From NCBI GenBank assembly GCA_017311185.1, contig JAESUZ010003492.1, positions 558,001-622,000 on the forward strand: a DNA stretch of 64,000 bases, given 5' to 3'. The stretch comes from Proteles cristata cristata. Taxonomy: Eukaryota; Chordata; Mammalia; Carnivora; Hyaenidae. This document shows, piece after piece, positions 33,155 through 44,965 of this stretch. The number at the start of each line of letters is the position of its first letter. Positions within the stretch are counted from its first letter, which is position 1. The notes beneath the pieces are model-generated. The model did not search any database and was not told where the DNA came from. It was given only the letters and a program-made list of their open reading frames with translations. The translations under genes were made by a program, and so were the position numbers.

Positions 33155-33712
33155 ATACCACATCTTATTTATCCATTCTCAGTCAATGGACATTTGGGCT
33201 CTTTCCATAATCTGGCTATTGATAGCACTGCTATAAACATTGGGGTTCATGTGGCTCTTGAGATCAGCATTTTTGTATCCTTTGGATAAATACCTAGTAG
33301 TTTACATCTTGGGTCATAGGGTAGTTCTATTTTTAAAATTTTGAGGAACCTCCATACTGCTTCCCAGAAAGGTTGTACTAGTTTGAATTCCCACCAGCAG
33401 ACCAAAAGTATTTCCCTTTCTCTGCATCCTCACCAACATCTGTTGTTCCCTGAGTCTTCAATTTAGCCATTCTGAAAGGTGTGAGGTGATATCTCATGGT
33501 TTTGATTTGGATTTCCCTGCTGATGAGTGATGTTGAACATCTTTTCAAGTTTTTGTTGGCCTCCTGGATGTCTTCCTTGAAAAGTGTCTTCTGCCCATTT
33601 CTTCACTGGATTATTTTTTTGGGTGTTGAGTTTGGTAAGCTCTTTATAGATTTTGGATACTAATCCTTTATCCTATAGGTCATTTGCAAATATTTTCTCC
33701 CATTCTGTCTCT
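32715..33712 (-). mobile_element. L1 3' end (ORF2 terminus and 3' UTR), truncated
   Basis: In reverse it runs from the 3' UTR ('ttcaagttaggtaacataca', 'cacctgtttagcccatcccc') through 'ccacatatgagtgagattat', 'cattctttttcatcgctaag', 'ctttggataaatacctagta' and 'gcatcctcaccaacatctgt' to 'tcctataggtcatttgcaaa'. That is the reversed order of a carnivore L1 end. The frames are broken. A TG microsatellite sits inside it at 33115-33153. Confidence 0.9.
33115..33153. repeat. (TG)n microsatellite inside L1
   Basis: A TG run at the homologous L1 position that in other copies is a short alternating TA stretch, so it is likely an expansion of an L1 motif. Confidence 0.95.
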
Positions 33713-34052
33713 GGGACCCTAGACTTCATGAAACTTGAAAAATATTTTCTGAAGATCTCATGTAAAGGATATAAGCAAAAATAACTGATGAGATATTTAT
33801 AATGATAAACAGAAGATGTTTTACTTCCCAGTTACCTAAATTTGTCACAGCAAGAGCCATTACATGTCTTATAGCTGTCCTAAATCGGGACTGTAACCCA
33901 GCCCCTTACACCAGTTCCCTGTCTGCTCCATCATTGTCTGGGAGCAGCCAGTGTAAAGCCTGATTTCCATAAAACCATATTAGAATTCAGAGCACAGACT
34001 GATTTGGAACTCTGTGAGGCACATCCTCTAGTCTCTCACATACATCAGTAAA
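33713..34052. other. Unique sequence
   Basis: A GC-moderate patch (33840-34020) of unknown origin. No gene recognised. Confidence 0.35.
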
Positions 34053-34140
34053 GAAAAGATGTAAAGATCAGCAAAGAAAAGCACTGATATATAACTGAAA
34101 AGATGTAAAGATCAGTAAAGAAAAGCACTGATATATAACT
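34053..34140. repeat. 44-bp tandem duplication, two copies
   Basis: 34053-34096 and 34097-34140 match with a single difference (gcaaag versus gtaaag). The unit begins gaaaagatgtaaagatcag. A recent local duplication without coding content. Confidence 0.96.
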
Positions 34141-35285
34141 GAACACATATTAAGAGATAATTTAGGAACAATGTTTTTCAAATTAGAATAGGAAGTATAT
34201 CTTTAAAATAGACATGAATAACAAAGGCAAAAAGTCCATTGATACTTTGACTAAATGAAAATGTAAACTTACTTTTTTTCACTTAAAACTTCTTACTTTT
34301 AAGAAACAACACTAACATTTAAGAAAAAGTACATGCCAGGGTAAAATAGTTGAAATTTATGTAAAAATAAAAGATATCAATATTTACAATTTATGCAGGA
34401 GTCCCTGAGTCAATCAGAAAGCACAGTATTTCATAAAAGTAGCTGAAATATTAGAATACAAACATCTAAAAAGATATTGTTGAGTCATCAGAAAGTCTTT
34501 TGTAGTAATTCACAGCTTGTCTTGGAACATCTAGAGAACCTAAAATAATTGATTAAAGGCACCGAAACTTTCTGGATGGAGACCAGATACCCAATCAGCA
34601 GCATTTTCCCTCTCAAGATATTTGGAAAAGTCTGAAACTGTGCAGGATGGTTGGTCAGTCACAGAGCTAAGCTGAAACCTCTAAACGGCAGACTAGACAT
34701 GCCCACAGTTTCTCTCCAGGGAGGAGATAAAAACCTTCCAGGTCCATCAGCAAAAACAAAGCTGGTTCACTGACATTGGAATCCAGTCCCCTTTCAAAAG
34801 GAGAGAGTGAGGGAGGAGAGCCTTCATCTTCATTCACCTGTTCAGAAATGGCACACGAACCCTTGCTCATGGACTTTTGCTTCCAATTTATGTGGAAAAG
34901 AATCGACTATATTGGATAAGCAGTAGTTTCTATCCTTACTCTCATCTACCATGTTCTTTTTCAGTCTGACAAAATCCAACATTTTCCTTGTAAAAAGAAT
35001 TTTCTATTTTTTGTTCATACTCATAATGTAGTATTCTCAAGTGGAAATAATAAATCAAATATATTTGACCCCTGTAAGACTTGTAAGGTCTCTTGTTATG
35101 AAATATTAAGATAGCTAGGAGACAAAATGCCATTTAAAAATCATTATATATATCCGATGTATTTTTGCTTATATCCTTTATATGAGTTCCATAGCATTCC
35201 ATGAATTAAGGATAAAAGTTTAAAATAGACTTATTTTGCAGCACTCATGGAGATAATTTTTTAAAGTAGAAATGATAAAGTAAAA
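34141..35285. other. Unique sequence, nothing recognised
   Basis: Minus frames at 34667-34870 and 34942-35133 show no domain. No named repeat. Confidence 0.4.
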
Positions 35286-35420
35286 GAACAATGCTCACCC
35301 TCTATAGATTTTGCGACTTTTGCCGTACATGCATTTTTGTTTCTCAGGCGCGTTCAGCAATTTTGCAGCGTCCTTACTTTGACCCATAAGGACCGAGTAA
35401 ACTCTTTTGAGAACATTGTC
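35286..35420. other. CpG-bearing unique patch
   Basis: At least seven CpGs lie within about 110 bases ('tttgcgacttttgccgtaca', 'caggcgcgttcagc', 'gcagcgtcc', 'gaccgagt') in otherwise CpG-poor DNA and outside any SINE. It is too small for a CpG island. Possibly a conserved or rarely methylated element, or a young insertion of unknown type. Confidence 0.3.
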
Positions 35421-36105
35421 CCTATTGTTGTTAACTCATGGCAGAAATAATTTTCAGGTTTTTTTTCCTCCATGTCTGTTCAGACTCAAACGGCAAGGTT
35501 CAAAACCAAATAAGATCAAGTACAAGGCATGTATGTACACACAAACACACAAAATCAGAGATATTTTATTTCCTGGGGACATATAAGTGTAGAGCCACAA
35601 AGATAGAATGAATTTAAGTCAGTAACTTGAATACCTAGCTTACTGACAAATCTGCAGACTGCCAAGAAAGCTGTCAATCTATGATTGATGAGGAGTGATA
35701 TTTTGGATTCACTAGCTCTATATGAAAAATGTCCTTGAGGTATTCTAGTTGAAAGATCCATGATGTCAAATTCCCCACCAAGTAATGACTACATTACTTG
35801 AAGGAGTTTGTAGCATACTTCAATTTCAAATTCATGCAATGAATGTAAAGAACTTACTATAGCTTGGTTTTCAGAAAATATGTTTTATACAGTTCTCTAA
35901 TTTATCTTACATTAATTGCTATGAGTAATAATTTTCTCTTCCATTTTTCCTGTGTTTTATTTATCTATGACTTCCAATTCACACATGAACTTACCTAAAA
36001 ACCAGAGTTGTTTTTCTTAATAGAATACTGATCAATATTTTCATTCTCATTTGATGAGTGGTTACTGTAGAAAACAGTTTAGTCTGATTTACTGAATAAA
36101 ATTAT
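35421..36105. other. Unique sequence, nothing recognised
   Basis: No gene or clear repeat. Confidence 0.4.
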
Positions 36106-36365
36106 CATTATGATCGTAATGATAAAAGCAACTAACAGTTGTTAAAACTTGCTGTGTAACTTGCAGTCACCTAATGTGATTACTCCTTATTGGTTATATA
36201 AATTATCTCATAGCTTTCACCTTACCAATTAAGAAAATACATAAGATAAAAGAATTTAAATAACATAATTGAGATTATATAGCTAATAACAGGCAACGAT
36301 GACATTTGAACAGAGAAGTCCCATTAGAAAAACTATGCCTTCTGCCATTCTAATACCGTTTCCTC
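36106..36365 (-). repeat. MIR SINE relic
   Basis: Reads in reverse MIR order: 'gcaactaacagttgttaaaa', 'ttgctgtgtaacttgc', 'aattatctcatagctttcac', 'ccaattaagaaaata', 'attatatagctaataacagg' and 'atgccttctgccattctaat'. Diverged but in a consistent order. Confidence 0.55.
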
Positions 36366-38160
36366 AATTTAAGCTAGCCAAACAACAAATTAAAATGTGT
36401 AAATAAATATATATATATATATATATATATTACTGTAAAACATTATAAAATTAAAAATTAGATAAATGAATCCTTCACCCATAGTTTGTAACAGTTTCAC
36501 TGACATTTGAAGCAGGATCTACCAAAAAAAAACACTTATTAAGGATACTTTTATAATTTTGGAAGAAAACAAATACAAGGAGTTAATTTAATATTATTGG
36601 TCAATTAAACTCTATTTCCTTTCATCTATGTTCTTTTACTTCCAAGTCTAAAAGAAAGTTAAATTTGAATGCCCATTCCATAAACTGCTTACTGACCCTG
36701 AGTCAATTTCTCTACTTGACTTTATTATTTTCCATATGAGACCTGAATCCCTAGTAGTCTAATTTAAACAGATACATGCAAAATACTAATGAGGTGTACT
36801 AGTTAAGGCAAACATGGCAAAGATCCTCTGTTGCAAAAGATCAGCTTTTCTGCTTTTGACAAGTCTTACCTCTCTTGTAATACAGTCTCTTCATTACAGT
36901 TTTCTAAATTCCCCAGAAGAAACTAATTATTCCTAAGCTTCCTCAACATATTTCCTCTTTACCTGATTAAGACTAATTATTACCTAGACACTGATCTACT
37001 TACAGAAAATTATTCTTTAGAGAACCGGAAATTGAGGTAAGAAGCTTTATAATGAGTACCGCCATATAAAATACTACACTTGAATACATACAGATTACTT
37101 AAGAGGCTATCCATACCCATAAAAAACAAGTAAAAACACATGTTGTTTTTGTAAAGACATCTTTGTCATAGTGAACTCATGATATAGAAGCAACCATTAC
37201 TTATTTGGATTTTAATATAGTAATAAATTATAACTTTTGTTATGAGAAATAAGAGTGACACATTTTAAACATGAAGTGTTCCATATATTCTTTTATTTTT
37301 ATAGTTAAGACTTTGGCTTGCTATATCAAATTCCTATAGCTTTCTTGGTTTTACCTGTAGCTTTTTAAATGAATATTTCATGACTTATGTATTATTATCA
37401 GATGATTCTCTTTCTTAGCAGAATAGGTTTTCTTTACTGCTTTCTTTCATTCTGCCATTTAAAAAATCTTAATCCATCATTTCTTCCTTCATTTCTCTTT
37501 TCTTACTTTCTTCCCTTCTCCCTCCCTTTCATTTTTTCTTATTTTACTTTTTTGCTTTCTCTTTCGCATTTTTATTAATTTAGTTTGATATTGAAGAAAT
37601 CTTAAAATTCCATACTAAATATATTTTAATATGACAAATCAAAGAATAGTTAATATATCTTACAATTTTAAGACATGAAATAATAGTCTTCCTACATAGG
37701 AAAAGAAAAACAATGTGAAATTATTCTAACTTTAGACATGTTCATATATGTATTACATTTAAAAAATTACTTCAAAAATGCTAGCAACATTCTGAAATTA
37801 TATTAAAATAACTATATTATTTATTCTTCCTATAGAACCATAAACTTAAATTGGGTTTACAATTTTATAAGTTTTATTTTCTTTGTGAAAGAGAATGTTT
37901 TTCCTTAGTGCCATTTTGAGTTTAAGTTTTTATTAATATTATTTTTAGAAAGCTTAGTATTATGTCATTCAAAAATCTCTCTAGAACCATGACTGACTGA
38001 TTTTATATAATTTTTTTCTTCAGCGTATTAGATGTGCTAGCCAAAGTTGGAAATACAATGGCTTACTTTTAATGAGAAAATCCTTATTAATGACTCCAAG
38101 GTAAATAGGATGAGGAAAAAAGAATAAGTCAGATCTATAAATACAAATGGATTGAAATCA
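36366..38160. other. AT-rich sequence with a (TA)n run and a pyrimidine tract
   Basis: (TA)n at about 36407-36431 and a pyrimidine-rich strand at about 37478-37565 (CTTTC/CCTT words). No gene. The 63-codon plus frame at 37387-37578 is generated by the pyrimidine tract. Confidence 0.5.
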
Positions 38161-38162
38161 AT

Positions 38163-38395
38163 GCTTATATTGGGGCACTTGGGTGGCTCAGTCTGTTAAG
38201 CATCTGACCTCGGCTCAGGTCATGATCTCACAGTATGTGCGTTCCAGTCCTGCTTTGGGCTCTGTGCTGACAACTTGGAGCCTGGAGCCTGCTTCAGATT
38301 CCTGTTGCCCTCTCTCTCTCTGCCCCTCCCCCATTCACACTCTGTCTTCCTTTCAAAAATAAATAAACATTAAAAAAAGTTTATCTTGAAAGGAA
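38163..38395 (+). mobile_element. CanSINE, older subfamily
   Basis: Body about 38173-38385: 'ggggcacttgggtggctcag' head, 'ctgttaagcatctgacctc', 'cctggagcctgcttcagatt', CT tract, 'aaaaataaataaacattaaa' tail. Flanking gcttatattg and gtttatcttg may be the eroded duplication. Confidence 0.92.
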
Positions 38396-38640
38396 AAATG
38401 AAGATATAAGGAATTTAAAGGAGTTCTGGTCTTTAAAACATGAATTTTCCCCCATTAGTGATATTTCCCGAATCATTCCAATAATGACTAATTTTTAACT
38501 TGTTTAACTTATTATTATGTTCTATAAGAATGAAACACAAAGCAGTACTTCATATAAACCTTTGCTTTAAACATTGCCATAAAAATCACATATTATTACA
38601 TAGCTCCAAGGTCAAATTTTCTTCTTTTAAATTCATATAT
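38396..38640. other. AT-rich sequence
   Basis: Nothing recognised. Confidence 0.35.
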
Positions 38641-38830
38641 TCTTTAAATTTTAACTGAAATCTGTTTGAGCTACAATATTATAATAGTTTCAGATGTGCA
38701 GCATTGTGATTTGACAATCTATACAGTATGCAGTGCTCATCCAACACGTAGTTGCCATCTGTAACTCTACATTATTATAAGATTATTCACTATATTCCCT
38801 ATGTTGTACTTAATTCATATTTTCTTATGT
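38641..38830 (-). mobile_element. Old L1 3' UTR fragment
   Basis: In reverse: 'ctacaatattataatagttt', 'cagatgtgcagcattgtgat', 'cactatattccctatgttgt'. This follows the known 3' UTR order of L1MA/L1MB-type elements in antisense. Short and diverged. Confidence 0.55.
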
Positions 38831-38845
38831 TTGAGATCCAAGATA

Positions 38846-39197
38846 TGCTATGATCTTAATATTTTTGTCCTCCCTAAATTCATATGTTGAAATTCTAATG
38901 CCCAATGAGTTAGTATTGCTAGGTGGAGTTTTGGGAAGGAAATTTGGTCATAAAATGGGACCCATCATGAGCAAGATTAATGTCCTTATAAAGGAGACAC
39001 ACACAACTTCCTAACCTCTTCCCCCATGTGAGGATACTGGGAGAAAGTGCTGGCTATGAAAAAAAAAGAAAGGCCCCCACAGAATGAGACTCTGCTGGCC
39101 CATTGCTCTTGGACTTTCCAGACTCTAAAACCTTAAGAAAGCAATTTTTTGTTGTTTATAAGCTACCCAGTTGTGGTCTGAATGGACTAAGGCAACA
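38846..39197 (+). mobile_element. MaLR LTR (MST/MLT1-like)
   Basis: Starts TGCTATGATC and ends near GGCAACA. Diagnostic steps are 'aaattcatatgttgaaattc', 'ggtggagttttggga', 'ttaatgtccttataaagg', 'ccccatgtgagga', 'gactttccagactct' and 'ttataagctacccagt'. Flanking 5-mers agata and agaaa are near-identical, as expected for the 5-bp duplication of ERVL-MaLR elements. A non-coding solo LTR. Confidence 0.82.
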
Positions 39198-39479
39198 AGA
39201 AAGAACAGTGCCTGTTTTGAACTACCAGAGTGAAAAAAAAATCTCATCATTAATGAAACATTGGGTAGAAGACTAAGGGGAGCCATGTTTGTTTGTTTGT
39301 TTGTAATTGGGAAAAAACAACCCTGGAGCAAATGTGGCTCTAGCCTTGTATAAACAAACAAACAACAAAACAAAAAAAACAGAAAACATTAAAAGTATGA
39401 CTCAAAAAGATCAGCTTCCCAGTAGCTCCATTGTGTCCCAGAACTAAGCTCAAAACAATTCATTTACAAAAATAACCAA
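39198..39479. other. Unassigned sequence with TTTG and AAAC runs
   Basis: A (TTTG)n run near 39287-39304 and an AAAC-rich run near 39352-39380. They are partly complementary and could pair. The minus frame at 39125-39373 has no recognisable domain. Confidence 0.5.
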
Positions 39480-40422
39480 GGTCCAACAGTGTCTAATACT
39501 TCGCATCTAATAAAATTTGCGATTCATTAAAAAAAGAGAACACAGTCCACTGTGTGGAGAATGCCAATCAATAAAAATGGATGCAGAAATGGCATTAATG
39601 ATACAGCTAGTAGTGTTTACAACTGTATTCCATACACTCAGGAAGCTAGAGGAAATACTTAAAACGCCAAGAAGAAATACAGAATTTATTTTTTAAAATG
39701 CAAAGTATTTCTAGAGATAAAGCCCTCAATGTCTAAGATGAAACAGAAACTGGTTGAAGTTCATGCCTGAACAGACAAGACAGAAAAGATGTGTGGACCT
39801 GAAGCATAGCAATAGAAACTATCCAAAATGAAACACATATGACACAAAATAAATCACAGAGCCACAGAGAGCTATGGAAAAATTTCAAATAGCAGTAATT
39901 ACATGCATTTTATAGCCCCAAAGGAAATAAAGGAATAGACAGAAAAATATTTGAAGAAATATAAATAAAAATGGTCAATATTTTTTCCATAACTAATGAC
40001 AAATGTAGACCCTCTTATATAAGAATCTCAACAAATTCCTTGCAAAGAGTCATGAGGAAAACTATATACTAAGATACATATTAATCATATCGCTTAAGAT
40101 GAGTGATAAAGAGGAAAGTATAAAAGCCAGAGAAAAAAGTATAATATAATATACACTGGAAAAAAACATAATATGTTAACAGATTTCCCACCATCAACAA
40201 TGCAAGCTAGAAGACATTGGATCACATTCTTTAAAGTACTGAAATAACGAAGCTTTCAACCTAGAATTCTTTACCTAGCAGCAAAACTTGCCTTCTCCAT
40301 GAGAATGAATGAAGACATTTTTATACACTTAAAAACAAGTAGGATGTACCAAAAGCAGCTTGCACTACAAGAATTGTGAAAGGGAATTCTTCAAGCAGAA
40401 AGAAAATCATAGCAGATGTAAT
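39480..40422 (+). mobile_element. Old L1M fragment, ORF1/ORF2 junction region
   Basis: Contains 'gattccagatag'-like decayed words and the clearer steps 'ttcaacctagaattctttac', 'tagcagcaaaacttgccttc', 'gcttgcactacaagaattgt' and 'gaattcttcaagcagaaaga'. These belong to the same old L1 region as 1-266. The start is poorly defined. Confidence 0.6.
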
Positions 40423-40812
40423 TCCAAGATAAATCACCTACTGGGTCATAAAGCAGCCCTCGATAAATATAAAAGAATTGAGATCATACCATGCACACTT
40501 TCAGATCACAATGCTATGAAACTTGAAATCAATCACAGGAAGAAGTATGGAAAGCCTCCAAAAACATGGAGATTATAGAACACCCTACTAAAGAATGAAT
40601 GAGCCAATAAGGCAATTAGAGAATTAGTTAAAACAATATATGGAAACAAATGAAAATGAAAATACAACAATCCAAACTCTATGGGATGCAACAAAGGCAG
40701 TCCTAAGAGGAAAGTACATTGCACTCCAGGCGTCTTTCAAGAAATTAGAAAAAGCGCAAGTGCAAAATCTAACAGCGCACCTAAAGTAACTGGACCTAAC
40801 TAATTATATGCA
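40423..40812 (+). mobile_element. Younger L1 ORF2 fragment embedded in the old L1
   Basis: Encodes, with interruptions, the end of the L1 endonuclease: the frame 40360-40578 contains the SDHN motif followed by 'AMKLEIN'. The start of the region before the reverse transcriptase follows ('tgggatgcaacaaaggcagt', 'cctaagaggaaagtacattg'). It is less decayed than the flanking L1. It has neither a 5' end nor a 3' tail, so it did not arrive by a simple full insertion. Confidence 0.72.
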
Positions 40813-41335
40813 GAGAACTGGAAACTGTTAACTACATAGGGAATTAAAGGACTTCACTTATTTAAATTTCTTCAGCAAACAATCAACTATTTTTTAAGCA
40901 AAAGTAATCATGTATTTTTGGGTTTATAATATATACAAAGTGAAATTTACAGCAGAATTAGCACAAAGGCCTAAAAGGAAACAATGGAAATATATTGCAA
41001 TAAGTTTCTTCGGAATGTGGGCAGTGTGTGTAAAGTGATATAACATTAGATGTAGGTAAATTATGTTTAGTTAAATAATTTTATTAAAACTCTAAAGTCA
41101 GCTACAGTGGCACAAAGTTTATATATAATAAGCCAACACAGCACTTATATATAATAAAAATACACTAACTAAAAAGATGCAAGGAAAAGAAAAAGGGAAC
41201 ATGAACAAAATATAGATGGGGAAAATAGAACATAAATAGCAAGACTGTATATTGAACTTTTCAATAAGCACATTCACTGTAAACAGCATAAACAACTCAG
41301 TTGAAACTCCAAGGTGACCTGTTTGGATAAAAATT
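40813..41335 (+). mobile_element. Old L1M fragment, ORF2 start region
   Basis: Steps 'aggcctaaaaggaaacaatg', 'gtgtgtaaagtgatataaca', 'gaaaaagggaacatgaacaa' and 'gtaaacagcataaacaact' follow the region just before and at the start of ORF2 in old L1M elements. It continues the order of 39480-40422 across the younger fragment. Confidence 0.55.
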
Positions 41336-42119
41336 CAAGACCCAATCTGGACTGTTTTGGGGAGCCAGTTAGCACTTTAAACCATCTGCATATTCTCAAC
41401 TTGCAAAGTTTTGGGCACTCCTTCATCTACACCACTTCTCAGGAAAACTTATGCAGACCATCCTAAAACGGGAGATAATGCAGTCAAAGTCTTGTACTGG
41501 ACCTGCTCTTCCTTAAAATAAACAGGCTTGCTTACTATTTGCTGTGACATTGGCAGATGCCCTAAGCCCATCGTTCTGTTCCTTTAGTTCACCTGCAAGG
41601 GCCTCCTGTTCCCCTGAATCATCCTGTGAGTTTTAGCACTTGGACTCCCAGTGCAACCATGCTTGATGCTCCTACTATTGCTTCTGCTGTGAATAATGAA
41701 GTCATTTCTTTCAACCGTAGAAGTCTCATGTCCTCTGTTGGAATCCATGGAACAGGGGCAGGCTAACTTATTAGCCTACAGAATGATTTCAGTGACAGAT
41801 CCTCTACTTCTAGCCCCTATGTTTATACTACCAGATCAAAATTAAGTAAGGTAAATATATCAATCCTGTTTAGAAACAGTCTACTTTAAAAATAAATATG
41901 CCAATGTGTTGAAATGAAACTAAAAGCCTATGCCATGCTAAACTTAATAAAAAACATTGGTGCCTACATTAGTCGTAGGTGTCTGAGCAAAAAATATTAC
42001 CAGGGTCAGTTCATAATGCTAAAAGGGTCAGTTCAGTAAAATGGTAAAAAGATAATCAGCACCAATGCAATAAGCAAAAGTTGACAAAACTACAAGAAGG
42101 AAGCACAGCCACAGGTATG
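41336..42119. other. Unresolved segment, possibly an LTR relic
   Basis: 41353-41760 has an LTR-like style: a TGTTTTGGGGAGCC start, an 'aaaataaacaggcttgctta' polyadenylation-like zone and a 'ggaacaggggca' end. The flanking bases do not match, so no target duplication supports it. The rest is unassigned. Confidence 0.25.
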
Positions 42120-42960
42120 ACACTTCCTTGCTATTTAAAAAAAGAAAGACAGAAAGTCAGTAAGTATATAAAAAACTTGAATGTTATCCAAGAAGTTGAC
42201 TCAATTGACTCTTATACACCATACAAGGAGTATACATCTTGTTTTTAAATGAGGAAAAGAATTTACCAAGATAGATCTTATTATAATTAACCTAAATTTC
42301 AATGAATTTAAAAGGATTTAGGAGTCCAACAGGATGTTCTTCAAAGACATTGGAATTAAACTGGAAATCATTCACCAAACACCTGGAAAATATCCAAATA
42401 CATGTAAGCTTAATCTTACACTTCGAAATAATGTATGAGTCCAAGAAACAATCAAGGGGCAAGTTAGAAACAGTTTATTTATTTTTTTTTTCTGAAGAAA
42501 AATAGCACACCATTTCAATCTGTAGACTGTAGCTATAAATGTAGGGACATTTCCAGGAATCACTACATAGACTAAGAAAGAAGAAATGTTTCCAATCATT
42601 AACTTCAGATTATACCACAAGAAATTAGAAAGAGAGCATTTTATCCTAAAAGTGAGCCAGAGAAAGGAAATGATGCAAATCAGAGCAGAAGTTAATGAAA
42701 TAGAAAACAAACAAAAAAGAAAATTGATGTAATCTGAGTTCTTGAGAGAATCAGCAAATTAATAAACTTATACTTGGATTGATCAGGAAAAAAAGAAACA
42801 GAAATTTCCAATATTGGAAATAGCAAGTGACATTATTACCAATTCTATAGAATAACTGAATAATAGCGTATTATGAACAAATTGTTGGCCGTAAGTTTGA
42901 CAATTTAGATAAAATATACAAATGCCTTAATGGGCATAAACCATTAAAGCTTAATGAATG
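42120..42960 (+). mobile_element. Old L1M ORF2 relic
   Basis: Steps 'gacattggaattaaactgga', 'gagccagagaaaggaaatga', 'gcaaatcagagcagaagtta', 'atgaaatagaaaacaaac' and 'gaacaaattgttggccgtaa' follow the pre-reverse-transcriptase and RT region of old L1 ORF2. Frames are broken. It may belong to the same element as 40813-41335. Confidence 0.6.
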
Positions 42961-42988
42961 ATCACTGACTGACTCTGTATCTAGAAAT

Positions 42989-43201
42989 GAGATGTGGCTG
43001 GGTGGCTCAGTCAGTTAGGGGTCCAACTTCAGCTCAGGTCATGATCTCGCAGTTCAAGAGTTCGAGCCCCGTGTTGGGCTCTGTGCTAACAGCTCAGAGC
43101 CTGAAGCCTGCTTCGGATTCTTTGTCTCCCTCTCTCTCTGGCCCTCCCCTGCCTCTCTTTCAGAAATAAATAAACATTAAAAAAAAATGTTTAAAGAGAT
43201 G
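42989..43201 (+). mobile_element. CanSINE, older subfamily
   Basis: Body about 42995-43195: 'tggctgggtggctcagtcag' head, B box 'gagttcgagccccgtg', CT tract, 'aaataaataaacattaaaaa' tail. A short gagatg repeat at 42989-42994 and 43196-43201 may be the duplication. Confidence 0.92.
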
Positions 43202-43640
43202 CAGGAAACTGGGAAGATGCCAATCTTATGCCTGCCACAAGAAAACAGCTGGACAAACTGAAGATAATGACTTTTCTTGAAACTATCAGGGAACTGAGGT
43301 CACAGCACAAACAACCATTCAGAAATGTTGAGAGCCACAGAAAGCCACAGGGAGAAACAGAAAGCCATGGGGAGAAGCCATTGCTTACCTGGACAGACAT
43401 CACCAAATGATTTATAAATAAAGCTAAGCTAGAATATGTTAACATTTTCCTAAAGTTGAGTATAGCCTAGCAAGAGAGTGGAAAACCATAGGGAGTATCA
43501 GACATACTATAATTTTCTCCCTTTTGCAGGCTTTTTCTATTAAAATATCACCAGATTCTCCCAGGGAAGATCAGAATGAGTCCTGAGAATTCTCTCAAGT
43601 TGATGGTCTGGGCACTAGAACAGCAACCTCTGACCAAAAG
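43202..43640. other. Unassigned sequence with an imperfect short repeat
   Basis: 'cacagaaagccacagg' and 'acagaaagccatgggg' near 43336-43376 are adjacent imperfect copies. Opposed frames (plus 43228-43410, minus 43191-43445) have no recognisable domain. Possibly old L1 3' sequence. Confidence 0.35.
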
Positions 43641-44010
43641 ACACCCATAACCTTCTCTCTTGACTCTCCTAAGGATGAAAAGGCTCACCCCAGGAGGGTG
43701 GCTTGTCCAAACTTGTGCTGTGAGAGCATGCCTGCGGATCCATCAGCAGTAGAGGAGGAAGAGAGAAACCACTGAAATGATCCACCCAGATCTTTCTTTT
43801 ATAATTGGGAGGAGCAAAGGCTTCAAGACCCCAGCCTGAGGGCATTGAAGTCTCCAGATGAAATACAGCTCTGCGGTCATCTTGGTTTTAGCCAGTGAAA
43901 TGCGTGTCAGCTTTCTGACCTCTAGAATGACAGACGATACACTTGTATTGTTCTATGCCACTGGATTTGTGGTAATTTATTATAGCACCAGGAGCAAACA
44001 AATACAGCTG
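43641..44010 (+). mobile_element. MLT1-like LTR, 3' part
   Basis: The right half shows 'ttggttttagccagtgaaat', 'gctttctgacctctagaatg', 'ccactggatttgtggtaatt' and 'atagcaccaggagcaaac', the end of an MLT1-type LTR. The 5' part is not identifiable. Confidence 0.6.
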
Positions 44011-44880
44011 CCATTCTAATATTTTACACAAACTCTCTTGAAAATCATTTACTATCAACCCTTGTAGGAAAGTCTGATCATTTCTCAACGTTTTCAATTT
44101 CTTACCAACAAGATTCACCACTAATATTAAATACTATCTCTATAAAACCTCTTTCTTGGTCTCTCTGAAATTCTCTTCCTTATTGTATCTCTGTATTTTT
44201 CTCTCTCTTACACAGTAGCAAAATTTACTTTTTTCATCCCAAGATTAAGCTGAGGTTCTAACTTCTATTTCTTGTTAAGTAAAGACAGCATGGAGTAGCT
44301 CTGTTTAAACTTCTATAGCATATATCATTTGTACTACTCAATTCATTGTGTCATATGTTAATCGTATTGGCATTTTTATTTCATCTGTGTTTATCTTATA
44401 TATGTAGGGACATTAGAATTTGTCTGTGATATAACTGCAATTCCCAGTTTGGTATTTGTCTTTTGAATTTATTTTCCTGGATAAATTTTGTTTTTGTAGC
44501 TCCATTTTGACCTGAGTTATTTCTGCTTGTTTTTTAAAATTTTAACAACAGCTATAAAACAAACATTAAGCTGCATCTTTAATCATTATATACAAAGATG
44601 TCTCAGACAAATCTCATAAGAGAAGATCTCTCTAAATTCAATTGTATAAAGAGAATAGATCGACTTTATCTTGATGTTAGTTGGTTAGTTCTTTACTGCT
44701 ATGATTAAGGGGTACTAATAAAGGTCTTGTGGGAAATAGCAAGAAACAAAAATGTTCAAGCTTAATTTTATAGCTACAGCTTAGAAGATTGAAGAACAGA
44801 CCTTTGATAACTTTTAGAGTATCTTCAAAATTGTCAAACTGTGAGTTTTGTTATGAAAAAATAAAAACATTTCCTTATGG
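44011..44880. other. Unique sequence, nothing recognised
   Basis: The minus frame at 43888-44121 starts in unique DNA and runs into the LTR. No gene recognised. Confidence 0.4.
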
Positions 44881-44965
44881 TTGGTAAGTTTGTCTATGTA
44901 TCTATGTCTCCATCATCTATGTACCTGTTATCTATATATCTACCTATCACTTATCCATCTAAATA
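44881..44965. repeat. Degenerate (TCTA)n tract
   Basis: Interrupted TCTATG, ATCTAT and CTACCTATC words. A decayed tetranucleotide array. Confidence 0.8.

Noticed and set aside
40360..40578. Endonuclease-like protein gene (SDHN motif)
   Set aside because: It is a fragment of a dead L1 ORF2 with stops on both sides.
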